Shown piece by piece: positions 16,218 through 23,523 of a DNA stretch of 64,000 nucleotides (position 1 is its first letter; every line of letters begins with the position of its first letter). The position numbers and the translations under genes are program-made. The notes below the pieces were generated by a model. The model did no database searches, was not told the DNA's origin, and saw only the letters and a program-made list of their open reading frames with translations. The DNA comes from UBA7662 sp943369355 (GTDB lineage Bacteria; Bacteroidota; Bacteroidia; UBA7662). Location: positions 186,001 through 250,000 of the forward strand of contig CALRMX020000003.1 of the NCBI GenBank assembly GCA_943369355.1, read 5' to 3'.

Positions 16218-18103
16218 AAGCTTCCGTTGATGGCTGCGGTTAGCGGAATGGTTCGTGCACCGCGACCGCCACTGCCACTTTCGCGGCTGGCGTTTACTTC
16301 GTCGGCACGTAAGCGATCGCTGATGCGTATACGGTCGGAGCTGCTGTTCCAGTCGCCTCCGCGGTACCCTACGCCGCTACCTGTACTTGCTGGCCAGTTG
16401 GTGGCGTCGGCATTACCACTCACGGGCAGCAAACCGTTGCCGTGCAAACCGGTGAAGGCTCGTCCATCGGCATTGCCGAGGGTAACAGCTCGTTCCCACA
16501 CATTGCCCGCCCAATCGGCAGCGGCATAAAAACCGAGACCTGCGGCTGGTTTTCCACTAAACGTGGTGGCCGCAAAACCTACCCGCATGGGACCTTGTAC
16601 GCTGCCTTGGTTGCCAAAAACGGCATTACCGGCATTCGAAGAACTTTCGGTGCTGGTGCCACCCGAACTAATGCCCGTAGAAGCCGTTGCGGCGGTATTT
16701 CCCCAAGGGAAGGCATTCGCCGTTGGATTTTCAGTGCCTCGGGCTGCTTTTTCAAACTCGGTTTCGGTAATCGGACGGAGCCCAGCCCAGTCGAGCCAGG
16801 CGGCCAGGTCGGCCCAACTTAAATAATTACAGGCCAGAAACTGTCCGTCGTCGGCTTCGGCTCCTGTGCCATTGCCGTTCAAATCGTTGTAGAACACCAC
16901 CGGATCTTGTGCCGCTATGGTAGCATTGCAGCGTATACCGTTGCGGTTTTGTGCTGTGGTGCTGTTGCTCAACACAAAACGGTTGGTCACGGCCGTAGTA
17001 CCTGCCGATAAATCGGTAGCGGTGCGCGCATTTTGTTGGTTGCGGCCGAGGGTATTCAAAAAGTCGACATATTGCTGCTGACTCAGCTCGTATTTCATGG
17101 TGTAGTAGCCCGCAAATCCATAAGGAAAGTCGGTGGCCAGGGTGGCGGTGCTGGTACCGGCCAAATCCCATGCCGCGCGTGCCGATAAATTGGTAGCCGA
17201 AGAGCCCACATCGTTGCCCTGCAAGTCGGGGGCGGTAGCTCCCAACGACAGCGGCACGGTTGCCCCGCTGGTGCTGTTCGCCGCGGTGAAGCTGCCACTT
17301 TCGGTGCCTCCGCTGCCCACAAAAAAGGCACCTTCAGGGACATAAACCAGCTCCACAGCGTTGGCCTTTAAGTCAATGATGGTAGGATCGGCTAATCCTT
17401 GCAAACGGTAGTTCCAACGCAACGACACCGTTAACGACACATTGCCGCTACCGGGATCGGTGCGGTATACGAGTACACCCAAGCCGGGGTTGGTGGTGGC
17501 GTTGAAGCCCCCGCCCGAAGCGCGCTCGTCGGCCAAACCGGCTTGTAAGCTGAAACCTGTGGAGAGGGTGTGGCCTGTGTCGTTGAGCCAGGCATGTTCC
17601 CAAATGCGGGTGGCCTCGATAGTGGCATTGCTTAAAGCGGTAGCCACGCCATTGCTGATGGTAATTTCGTCGTTGGCGGTATCGATGGCGGTAATGATGG
17701 TGTTGGCGGCCAAGGTTCCCGAACCGGCAGTCACACGCAAGGGCATACCCACACGCAAATCGGCGGTGCTGCTCACCTCCAGGGTGGTGGCACTGCTTGC
17801 GGCCGCGCTTACGGTAAAGATGGCATTGGCATATCCGGCGCGGAATTTCACAAACACCCAGGCGGCATCCCAGTTGGCTGGGGCTAAAGTTGCTGGCAGC
17901 CGCCATGAATTGTCCCACGCCAGCTCCATCGTGATGCGCACGGTGCCAGCAGCGGTATCCCAGTTGGTGATGCGGGTATTGGAGATGCGTAAATTATTGG
18001 CAGAAGCGGGTATTACCGACCACAGCAACAACGTCGCCAACAACAAACGTTTGCTCCAGCTATAGGGCTTGCTTGTGTTTATCACTGAGGCGTTGTGCTG
18101 CAT
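16214..18103 (-). CDS. Secreted FGE/SUMF1-domain protein, first of three paralogues
   Basis: The protein has 629 residues. A signal peptide lies at about residues 17-36 (KRLLLATLLLWSVIPASA) after a polar lead. It carries the same N-terminal beta domain (WDAAWVFVKFR) with the ~65-residue inserted module (TLEVSSTADLRVGMPL) and the FGE domain (LVYVPEGAFFVG, MKYELSQQQYVDF, LSWADLAAWLDW, RPITETEFEKAARG, AGNVWERAV). It ends soon after the FGE domain (TIPLTAAINGSL), lacking the PKD-like tail of the other two. It is the first gene of the three-gene coupled set. No good -7 box was found in the 500 bp upstream. Confidence 0.85.
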   Translation of the reverse strand: MQHNASVINTSKPYSWSKRLLLATLLLWSVIPASANNLRISNTRITNWDTAAGTVRITMELAWDNSWRLPATLAPANWDAAWVFVKFRAGYANAIFTVSAAASSATTLEVSSTADLRVGMPLRVTAGSGTLAANTIITAIDTANDEITISNGVATALSNATIEATRIWEHAWLNDTGHTLSTGFSLQAGLADERASGGGFNATTNPGLGVLVYRTDPGSGNVSLTVSLRWNYRLQGLADPTIIDLKANAVELVYVPEGAFFVGSGGTESGSFTAANSTSGATVPLSLGATAPDLQGNDVGSSATNLSARAAWDLAGTSTATLATDFPYGFAGYYTMKYELSQQQYVDFLNTLGRNQQNARTATDLSAGTTAVTNRFVLSNSTTAQNRNGIRCNATIAAQDPVVFYNDLNGNGTGAEADDGQFLACNYLSWADLAAWLDWAGLRPITETEFEKAARGTENPTANAFPWGNTAATASTGISSGGTSTESSSNAGNAVFGNQGSVQGPMRVGFAATTFSGKPAAGLGFYAAADWAGNVWERAVTLGNADGRAFTGLHGNGLLPVSGNADATNWPASTGSGVGYRGGDWNSSSDRIRISDRLRADEVNASRESGSGGRGARTIPLTAAINGSL

Positions 18104-18635
18104 GTAGGGTCGCTAATTAACTTAAGCTACGAACCAGATGTGTTTTTGGTTTGGCTGCCGAGTTGCAAAAACGCATGCTACCAAAAACTACATTTGAAGT
18201 CCAGAATCGCTAAATTAAGAAAAAGGGGGTGTTTCTGGGATGCTACACGCCCGTTGAGACAATCTTAATAATAGCTGTTGTTGGACTTCAAACCAGGCCA
18301 AAAAGGGCGTTACAGACTCATTATGGCTATTTTTTACACTTCTCATCCGTATTATCGCCAGATAAATTTCGATGGATAGGCCTTAGCTATCGACGAAAAT
18401 GCGTTTGGATGTGGCGAATTCCCCCTACTCGACCAGCTCGACTAAAAGTAGCTGTAGCGAAAATAGAAGCGCCTATTTTACAAATCGACAGCTATTCACT
18501 TTACAGATTGACATGCTTTTACTTTACAGATTGACATGTTATATACTTGATTTTCAATTAATTAAACTATTTTATTTTGTACAACATATAGAATCTATAA
18601 AGCATAATTTTTCAACCCAATCATGTAGTATACCA
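18104..18635. other. Intergenic region, 532 bp, with three 23-bp tandem repeats
   Basis: No convincing gene lies here. The right half is AT-rich and carries the left repeat cluster described separately (18477-18536). The left half is the upstream region of the FGE-paralogue operon, and no promoter could be assigned with confidence. Confidence 0.6.
18477..18536 (+). repeat. 23-bp tandem repeats, left cluster (3 units)
   Basis: Units at 18477-18490 (TTTACAAATCGACA), 18500-18513 and 18523-18536 (both TTTACAGATTGACA) start exactly 23 bp apart. The 9-bp spacers are also similar (gctattcac / tgcttttac). The same motif in the same orientation recurs on the other side of the DUF4143 ATPase gene. This cluster lies about 100 bp past the stop codon of that gene. 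Confidence 0.85.
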
Positions 18636-19886
18636 CTACGCACCCAGTGACGCTAACGAAATTACATTCACGCCGTCGGGCCGGGTGTAGCTCATATTGC
18701 CCCCGGTTAGGATGTTCAACGAAGCCGGTAGCGCTGTTTTGGAAGGGTCGATCGCATCGCGAAAGCGCAATAAGTTAGCAGCTGCGGCATCTACCATGCC
18801 CATGCCCAATTTTACCTCAAAAGCCGCCCAAGCACCTCCACTTTGTTGCACAATGGCATCCACTTCCAAACCGGTTGAGTCGCGATAATGGTAAAGCTCT
18901 GCATCGTTTGCACGGGCGTAACATTTCAAGTCGTGGTACACCAGCGACTCAAATAAAAAGCCGCAATACCGCAAATCGCGTAGGAGGTGCTTTTTGCTCA
19001 ATTTAAGTGCGGCTATGGCCAATGAAACATCACAAAAATGACGTTTCGGCGACTTGCGCAGTGCATTGGCCGAACGGATGTGGGTATTGAATGCGGGCTG
19101 TTCCTCAAAAACCATGAGCCTACCGAGTGTATCGAGATAATCAATCAGGGTCGGTCGCGATAAAACGGCGTCTTCCTTTTTTTCAATGTCGATTTGTAGG
19201 CTCGTATTATCGACTTGGGTAGCCAGATTTCGCGCTAACGAACGCAATAAGGAGCGCACCTTTTGTGGATCGCGACGAATCTCCGACACGCGGCTCATGT
19301 CTACATCGGCCAATAAATCGATGTAGGCGCGATTTAGCAAAGCTGCGCTATTCACCGATTCGGTTTGTAAACCTGGCCAACCTCCTCGTATCATGCGGTC
19401 GAGGGTAGTTTCTAAGTCGAGGGGTTCCTTGCTAAACGAAAGTGTTGCGCCCTGGAGCAAGGCATTCAAACTAGCGATGTGGCTACTGTAGCCCATTTCC
19501 TGCCAGCTCATGGTTTGCATTTCAACGACCGTAAATCTGCCGGCCCCGCTGTGCATGCTGATAATTTCCTGTGGATTAGCCGAACCTGTGAGTATAAATT
19601 GCCCTTTCTGCTTTCGATGGTCTACCTCCCGCCGAATATAATTCCAAATTTTGGGCATCTCCTGCCACTCGTCGATTAACCTAGGGGTGGCTCCCGCGAG
19701 TACCAGAGCTGGGTCGATGTCCATCATCACAGGCACCTGTGGATCGGTATCGAGCTGTATGCTGCTTTTCGCAAACTGTAACGAAGTTTCGGTTTTGCCG
19801 CAGGCCTTCGGCCCCTTCACCAACAAGGCTCCAGAAGCGGCCAATTTTTGGGCTATTTCAACCTCTACAATTCGACGGGAATACAT
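18636..19886 (-). CDS. AAA_14/DUF4143 family ATPase
   Basis: The protein has 416 residues. The N-terminal AAA domain has Walker A GPKACGKTET near residue 25, a D-E-W-Q Walker B-like segment (RLIDEWQEMP) and sensor-like ILTGSAN. The C-terminal DUF4143 part includes L-x-D-Y-L-D-T-L-G-R-L and the nuclease-fold-like G-L-E-V-D-A-I-V-Q / F-E-V-K-L segment. Members are common prokaryotic ATPases of unclear function. An in-frame TTG one codon upstream is possible, but ATG at 19886 is preferred. The gene stands alone between two clusters of 23-bp repeats, which suggests autoregulation or a mobile unit (inference). Confidence 0.9.
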   Translation of the reverse strand: MYSRRIVEVEIAQKLAASGALLVKGPKACGKTETSLQFAKSSIQLDTDPQVPVMMDIDPALVLAGATPRLIDEWQEMPKIWNYIRREVDHRKQKGQFILTGSANPQEIISMHSGAGRFTVVEMQTMSWQEMGYSSHIASLNALLQGATLSFSKEPLDLETTLDRMIRGGWPGLQTESVNSAALLNRAYIDLLADVDMSRVSEIRRDPQKVRSLLRSLARNLATQVDNTSLQIDIEKKEDAVLSRPTLIDYLDTLGRLMVFEEQPAFNTHIRSANALRKSPKRHFCDVSLAIAALKLSKKHLLRDLRYCGFLFESLVYHDLKCYARANDAELYHYRDSTGLEVDAIVQQSGGAWAAFEVKLGMGMVDAAAANLLRFRDAIDPSKTALPASLNILTGGNMSYTRPDGVNVISLASLGA

Positions 19887-19927
19887 CAATACTAACTAGC
19901 TGATACAAAGATAGTAAAATCAATCAC

Positions 19928-20010
19928 TTTACAGATTGACAGCCATTCACTTTACAGATTAACAAGCTTTTACTTTACACTTTGACAGGCTTTTGCTTTA
20001 CAGATTGACA
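19928..20010 (+). repeat. 23-bp tandem repeats, right cluster (4 units)
   Basis: Units start at 19928, 19951, 19974 and 19997, exactly 23 bp apart: TTTACAGATTGACA, TTTACAGATTAACA, TTTACACTTTGACA and TTTACAGATTGACA. Spacers keep the pattern gcttttac / gccattcac. The cluster begins about 42 bp upstream of the ATPase start codon, where an operator would be expected, and has the same orientation as the left cluster. Confidence 0.85.
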
Positions 20011-20045
20011 AAACTGCTCCCGGAAAAAACGGCGTTAAAAACGCA

Positions 20046-20072
20046 AAAAGGGGCGTTTTAAAGTCCCCTTTT
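20046..20072 (-). terminator. Rho-independent terminator after the propeller gene
   Basis: AAAAGGGG (20046-20053) pairs with CCCCTTTT (20065-20072) around an 11-nt loop. On the minus strand the hairpin is followed by further T-runs. It starts about 20 nt past the stop codon at 20094. Confidence 0.65.
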
Positions 20073-20093
20073 CCGAATGCTTTAAAAAGCGAT

Positions 20094-21227
20094 TCAGGGC
20101 GTGGTATGCGTTACCACCAGCTTTTGTGCCGGGAAACGTGTATTTCCGTCGTGCATCACCACCCAATATAGTCCTGCCGACAAATCAGCAACCGATATGG
20201 ACAGCTGCTGACCCTGGCGATGGGTTAACGTTTGCACGCAGGCCCCTTGGCTGTTGTACAGCTGTACGGTGGCATCCTTCAACGGTAAGGCACTGAATAA
20301 TGTTGCCGCTGCAGCAGCCGGGTTGGGGTATAGCTTAAAATTGGTAGCCTCCTCTTGAGGCGCTAGCCCGGTATTGAGGTGCATAAGCACCCCCTCGGGT
20401 ACGCTGGCGCTGTCGAGCACCAGAAGTTGCACGAGGTTAAAGGTATTGGTTTGGTCGGAGCTAGAGGCCAGCATGACTCTGTGGCTGCTTAATCCCTGAC
20501 TTCCATTGCTGTTGAAGGTCTTGACCATCATCCACCAGGTAGTTGCGCTCACCTTTAACACACTCGGGTCGCCTACAAAACCCGAAGCTGCGAGGCGTAA
20601 ACCGGGTTCAACTTGCCAGGTGCTGCCGTTGTCGATCGACTTTTGGCTAACGATTCCGCCTGGTCCGTTGTAGAATAAGCGCACTGAACCGTCGTCGAGC
20701 ACAGCCAGTTCAGGTACACCCGTATTGTTGAGGGTACTTTGATAGCTGAAGGTGATGCCGCCATTGGTACTTTTAGCCAATACGGTATGTACGGCGTTGC
20801 CCACCGATTGGGTGCAAGCCATGAGGTAGTCGCCATTGGGGAGCTTGACCACCGATGGGTCGAAAATATTTGGGTAGGCAAACGCCTCTCCCACCACATT
20901 GTACGACAGTGCATCGGTTGATTCGGCGAGAAAAATCTTATTTAAGCCGGGATTGGGAGGTGGTGGTGTAACAAAATGGCCCTTGAAGTAATACATGCGG
21001 TAGCTGCCGTTGGCTTGCGGTAAAATCTCGGGATCTACTGCATCGCCATCAAATACACCGTTGAGCAGCACCCGTGCACCACGCGACCAGCTGCCTTCGA
21101 AACCTTGCTCGGTAAACCAAATGCCGTGTTCGGCCGGCCGGCCCGATACATAATACATCCCCCTGCGCGACTGTGCACTTGCGCTATGCACCCCAAGCAG
21201 CAATACTATCCATAACAGTTGTTTCAT
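20094..21227 (-). CDS. T9SS-sorted beta-propeller (GH43-like) secreted protein
   Basis: The protein has 377 residues. The signal peptide is residues 1-18 (LLLGVHSASAQ). The body has repeated blades of sialidase or GH43/62-type propellers: YYVSGRPAEHGIWF, D-P-E-I-L-P-Q-A-N-G-S-Y-R-M-Y-Y-F near residue 70, F-D-P-S-V-V-K-L-P-N-G-D-Y near 120, V-R-L-F-Y-N-G-P-G, and D-P-S-V-L-K. The C-terminal ~85 residues are a T9SS sorting domain (KLYPNPAAAAATL ... LSAGLYWVVMHDG). It is predicted to be exported and perhaps to bind or cleave a polysaccharide. Catalytic residues of GH43 were not verified, so only the fold is claimed. A 19-bp-period palindrome array lies 110 bp upstream. Confidence 0.75.
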   Translation of the reverse strand: MKQLLWIVLLLGVHSASAQSRRGMYYVSGRPAEHGIWFTEQGFEGSWSRGARVLLNGVFDGDAVDPEILPQANGSYRMYYFKGHFVTPPPPNPGLNKIFLAESTDALSYNVVGEAFAYPNIFDPSVVKLPNGDYLMACTQSVGNAVHTVLAKSTNGGITFSYQSTLNNTGVPELAVLDDGSVRLFYNGPGGIVSQKSIDNGSTWQVEPGLRLAASGFVGDPSVLKVSATTWWMMVKTFNSNGSQGLSSHRVMLASSSDQTNTFNLVQLLVLDSASVPEGVLMHLNTGLAPQEEATNFKLYPNPAAAAATLFSALPLKDATVQLYNSQGACVQTLTHRQGQQLSISVADLSAGLYWVVMHDGNTRFPAQKLVVTHTTP

Positions 21228-21335
21228 AAGTAGATGCGTTTAGCTAGGTGGGCTACCCCTGTATACGAATGTACGCAACAGCCGTTGTACGACCAATTCT
21301 AGCTACAAGGTCAGCCTCCCGCACCTGCAGAAGCT

Positions 21336-21407
21336 TCACGTAAAACGTGATTCATCACGTAAAACGTGACATTTCACGAAAAACGTGACATTTCACGTAA
21401 AACGTGA
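21336..21407. repeat. Array A of 19-bp-period palindromes (4 units)
   Basis: The 15-bp palindrome TCACGTAAAACGTGA occurs at 21336-21350, 21355-21369, 21374-21388 (one base changed) and 21393-21407, all exactly 19 bp apart, with 4-bp linkers (ttca / catt). It is followed at once by a partial copy of the dispersed intercassette repeat. Confidence 0.9.
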
Positions 21408-21410
21408 TTC

Positions 21411-21458
21411 AGCCTCAAAACCTCCGTTACTTCTTTAGAAATAAGGCATTTAAAGGCA
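21411..21458. repeat. Intercassette repeat, partial copy A
   Basis: This begins AGCCTCAAAACCTCCGTTAC and keeps only the first ~48 bp of the ~190-bp repeat (ending in a degenerate ATAAGGCATTTAAAGG). The remaining bases to the VOC gene show no other feature beyond a possible weak -7 box near 21529 (TACTATTG). Confidence 0.7.
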
Positions 21459-21556
21459 TATAAGCCCAATTGAATACTTTGAGTGAAATTGAGCGTGGGA
21501 AGGTTATTCACTAAGCAGGTAGTCGTACTATTGTGTCCTAACTTAAACGGTAAAAA

Positions 21557-21883
21557 ATGAAATCAGTAGAAATTATTATGGTTCCTGTCAAAGACAGGCA
21601 ACAGGCAAAAGAGTTCTATTTAAAACTTGGTTTTGAAGTACTCGTAGAAGCACCAGCTGCTCACGGTGAAACTTGGATTCAAATGGGAATACCGGGCACC
21701 AATACTTCTATTTCTCTTTCCGGTTTTAGTGGAATCATTTGCGAAGTGGACAATATCCAAGTCAAAATCCAAGAACTTGAAAGCAAAGGTGTGGACGTAG
21801 GTAAGCTTGATGAAACGCCTTGGGGCAAATTTGCTTGGTTGAAAGATTTGGACGGAAATAGTTTGTGTTTGCGTGAAAAATAA
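21557..21883 (+). CDS. VOC superfamily protein (glyoxalase/bleomycin-resistance fold)
   Basis: The protein has 108 residues and the usual single-chain VOC layout: VEIIMVPVKDRQQAKEFYLKLGF at the N-terminus, a middle W-I-Q-M strand, and W-G-K-F-A-W-L-K-D-L-D-G-N-S at the C-terminus. VOC proteins dimerise to form a metal-dependent lyase, dioxygenase or drug-binding site; the substrate is unknown here. It is the only plus-strand gene in the first 38 kb and lies between two copies of the intercassette repeat, so it is a single-gene cassette in reverse orientation to its neighbours. Confidence 0.85.
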   Translation: MKSVEIIMVPVKDRQQAKEFYLKLGFEVLVEAPAAHGETWIQMGIPGTNTSISLSGFSGIICEVDNIQVKIQELESKGVDVGKLDETPWGKFAWLKDLDGNSLCLREK

Positions 21884-21958
21884 GTTGCCGGTTTAAAGCT
21901 ACACTGTGCCCGCTCAGTACTTGCAGCTAATATCAGCCTTCCTCACCCCCTGCACACG

Positions 21959-22011
21959 TCACGTAAAACGTGATTCATCACGTAAAACGTGACATATCAC
22001 GTAAAACGTGA
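21959..22011. repeat. Array B of 19-bp-period palindromes (3 units)
   Basis: TCACGTAAAACGTGA is perfect at 21959-21973, 21978-21992 and 21997-22011, with a 19-bp period. It is followed after 3 bp by the full intercassette repeat, the same order as in arrays A and E. Confidence 0.9.
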
Positions 22012-22014
22012 CAA

Positions 22015-22204
22015 AGCCTCAAACCTCCGTTACTCCTCAAAAGATAAGGCATTTTAAGGACTTATACACGTGACTGGGTGGTTTTGGATGTAGCTGAAAA
22101 TGGGGAGGCTTCTGGGTGGCTTAGGGCTCCAGCCGAAAAAAATGAGCTAGCTAATCAGCTCACATCCCGATTTGCAATACAAAACAGAGGTTGTGAAACT
22201 GTTA
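22015..22204. repeat. Intercassette repeat, full copy B
   Basis: About 190 bp: starts AGCCTCAAACCTCCGTTACT, has AAAAGATAAGGCATTTTAAG and GGATGTAGCTGAAAA in the middle, and ends AGAGGTTGTGAAACTGTTA. It ends 20 bp before the stop codon of the minus-strand Abi_2 gene. Copies C and D align over the whole length. Confidence 0.85.
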
Positions 22205-22223
22205 AGTATGTTATCGCCAGTGT

Positions 22224-23147
22224 TTATTTCCATAATCCTTGGTTTTGCCAATTATTTAAGAAGCCAAGTTTATAAATGGGAATGTTCGGATTATTTGCAA
22301 ATAATGTTTTTATCTTACTTTTAATCTGATGATTTGGCGTAACTTGATTACATAAGTACAACAGTGTGCTAATTATTAAAAATGGCTTCTTTGTTTGGAC
22401 TTTGGTTAAAGGTTTGTCAAGCCAAATAGAGAGAGGATTATTTAAATTTACTGTAGGTACTTTTACCATATTTCTACTCCAAAGTCTAGAATGGTGTGCT
22501 ATGATGTTTCTAACATAAGTAATTGCTTCTAACCAACTAGATAATTCGCTATGAAAATTTAGTCCCATTTCATTAGCAATAGTAGCTTTTTCTGGTAATT
22601 GGTGTTTTAAATTTTTATACAGTTTGGATAAGGTTCCCATTGATGCTACCTCCATTATCTTCCAAGCGTCAGCATCTTCATTTGGATGTCTTCTTCTCTG
22701 GTCTTTGATGAAGATTTCTTGACTTCTGAAAAATTCTTTTTTAAGTTCTAGAATGGTGTTTTGATAAATCGTTATGTTTGGGTCTGCTGGTAGAGGCGTA
22801 GTTTCAAATAGATTGGCATTTAAATACCACAAGCCTCCATAGGTCATAGATAGATGATAAATCATTTTTGTTCGTAATGCTATTTCAATGCGCTCAATTG
22901 CATCAAAAAGTATCAATCGTAAATGCCTATCAAAAGTATAACGGTCTAGTATGTCTTCAAAATAAGTATTCGGCTTTAGTGTGTGCTGCGTGTAATCATC
23001 TTGCATATCCCACCAATATCCTTTAAGGCGATAGTAGCTAATATTTTCTAAAAAGTGGTGTGCAGCCGATTCGTCTCTGAAGAGCATTCCTCGTTGTTTG
23101 AGCAAGGAAATTTGGTCTGCTATGGAGTATGGAATTTTGTTTGCCAT
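22224..23147 (-). CDS. Abi_2 family (AbiD/AbiF-type) abortive infection protein
   Basis: The protein has 307 residues. Typical Abi_2 features are in order: an N-terminal ...DQISLLKQRGM.F.D...A..FL..ISYYRLKGYW, then F-D-R-H-L-R-L-I-L-F-D-A-I-E-R-I-E-I-A-L-R, and the HEPN-type R-x-x-x-x-H motif near residue 218 (RNIIAHHSRLWSRN). HEPN proteins of this kind act as RNases that stop phage-infected cells; AbiF has been linked to small RNA partners. It is a lone minus-strand cassette between repeat B and an upstream element shared with two other defence-like genes. A -7 box and a leader hairpin precede it. Confidence 0.9.
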   Translation of the reverse strand: MANKIPYSIADQISLLKQRGMLFRDESAAHHFLENISYYRLKGYWWDMQDDYTQHTLKPNTYFEDILDRYTFDRHLRLILFDAIERIEIALRTKMIYHLSMTYGGLWYLNANLFETTPLPADPNITIYQNTILELKKEFFRSQEIFIKDQRRRHPNEDADAWKIMEVASMGTLSKLYKNLKHQLPEKATIANEMGLNFHSELSSWLEAITYVRNIIAHHSRLWSRNMVKVPTVNLNNPLSIWLDKPLTKVQTKKPFLIISTLLYLCNQVTPNHQIKSKIKTLFANNPNIPIYKLGFLNNWQNQGLWK

Positions 23148-23165
23148 AGCTATAAAAAAAGAATG

Positions 23166-23200
23166 ACCCGCTAGCAGATCTTACGGTATGCTGAACGGGT
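23166..23200 (-). promoter_or_regulatory. Hairpin in the leader of the Abi_2 gene
   Basis: ACCCG (23166-23170) pairs with CGGGT (23196-23200) and AGCA (23173-23176) with TGCT (23089+100 = 23189-23192). The hairpin lies just downstream of a candidate -7 box and 19 nt upstream of the start codon, so it would form at the 5' end of the mRNA. A regulatory RNA or an RNA partner of the HEPN protein is speculative. Confidence 0.35.
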
Positions 23201-23210
23201 ACTGTTGATA

Positions 23211-23218
23211 CAAATGTA
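23211..23218 (-). promoter_or_regulatory. Candidate -7 promoter box for the Abi_2 gene
   Basis: On the minus strand this reads TACATTTG, matching TAnnTTTG, 64 nt before the start codon. No well-spaced -33 TTG was found. Confidence 0.35.
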
Positions 23219-23335
23219 CGACTATTTTTAATTCTGTAAACTTTTCAAATTATTTTCTCTATTTGTTTAACTCAAGTAACTATTTTCATAGACATCACCT
23301 TGTTGGGTTCTTGTCTTCCTACCTTTGGTTATAAA

Positions 23336-23392
23336 TTGTTTATTTGCCAGGCTTTACATCGCTTATACGCCCAAATCTGCGGCAAAAGCGGA
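23336..23392. repeat. Upstream element, short copy 1 (before the Abi_2 gene)
   Basis: The core reads TTGTTTATTTGCCAGGCTTT, then ATCGCTTATACGCCCAAATC, then GGCAAAAGCGG. It matches the central part of two ~200-bp copies at 29801 and 36729. A scrap of the intercassette repeat (ACCTCCGTTACTTCC) follows at about 23405. The rest of 23393-23523 shows nothing recognisable. Confidence 0.75.
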
Positions 23393-23523
23393 GACTTCAT
23401 CAGCACCTCCGTTACTTCCTAAATAGTATGGCTTTTCAGTGGTTTGTTAGGGCAGCTGCATACAATTAATTAAAGCTGATAAAGGGAAGGCTTCACGGTT
23501 ATACGTGTTAGCGACATGTGGCT

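Noticed and set aside
18229..18534. Possible small plus-strand gene in the gap before the DUF4143 gene
   Set aside because: It runs through the 23-bp repeats, lacks a ribosome-binding site and has no protein-like pattern.
18477..20010. 23-bp repeats as CRISPR or as a plasmid origin
   Set aside because: Spacers are 9 bp and similar to each other; no replication initiator gene is nearby.
21336..22011. Palindrome arrays as a CRISPR array
   Set aside because: The period is 19 bp with 4-bp linkers that are not unique spacers, and there are no cas genes.
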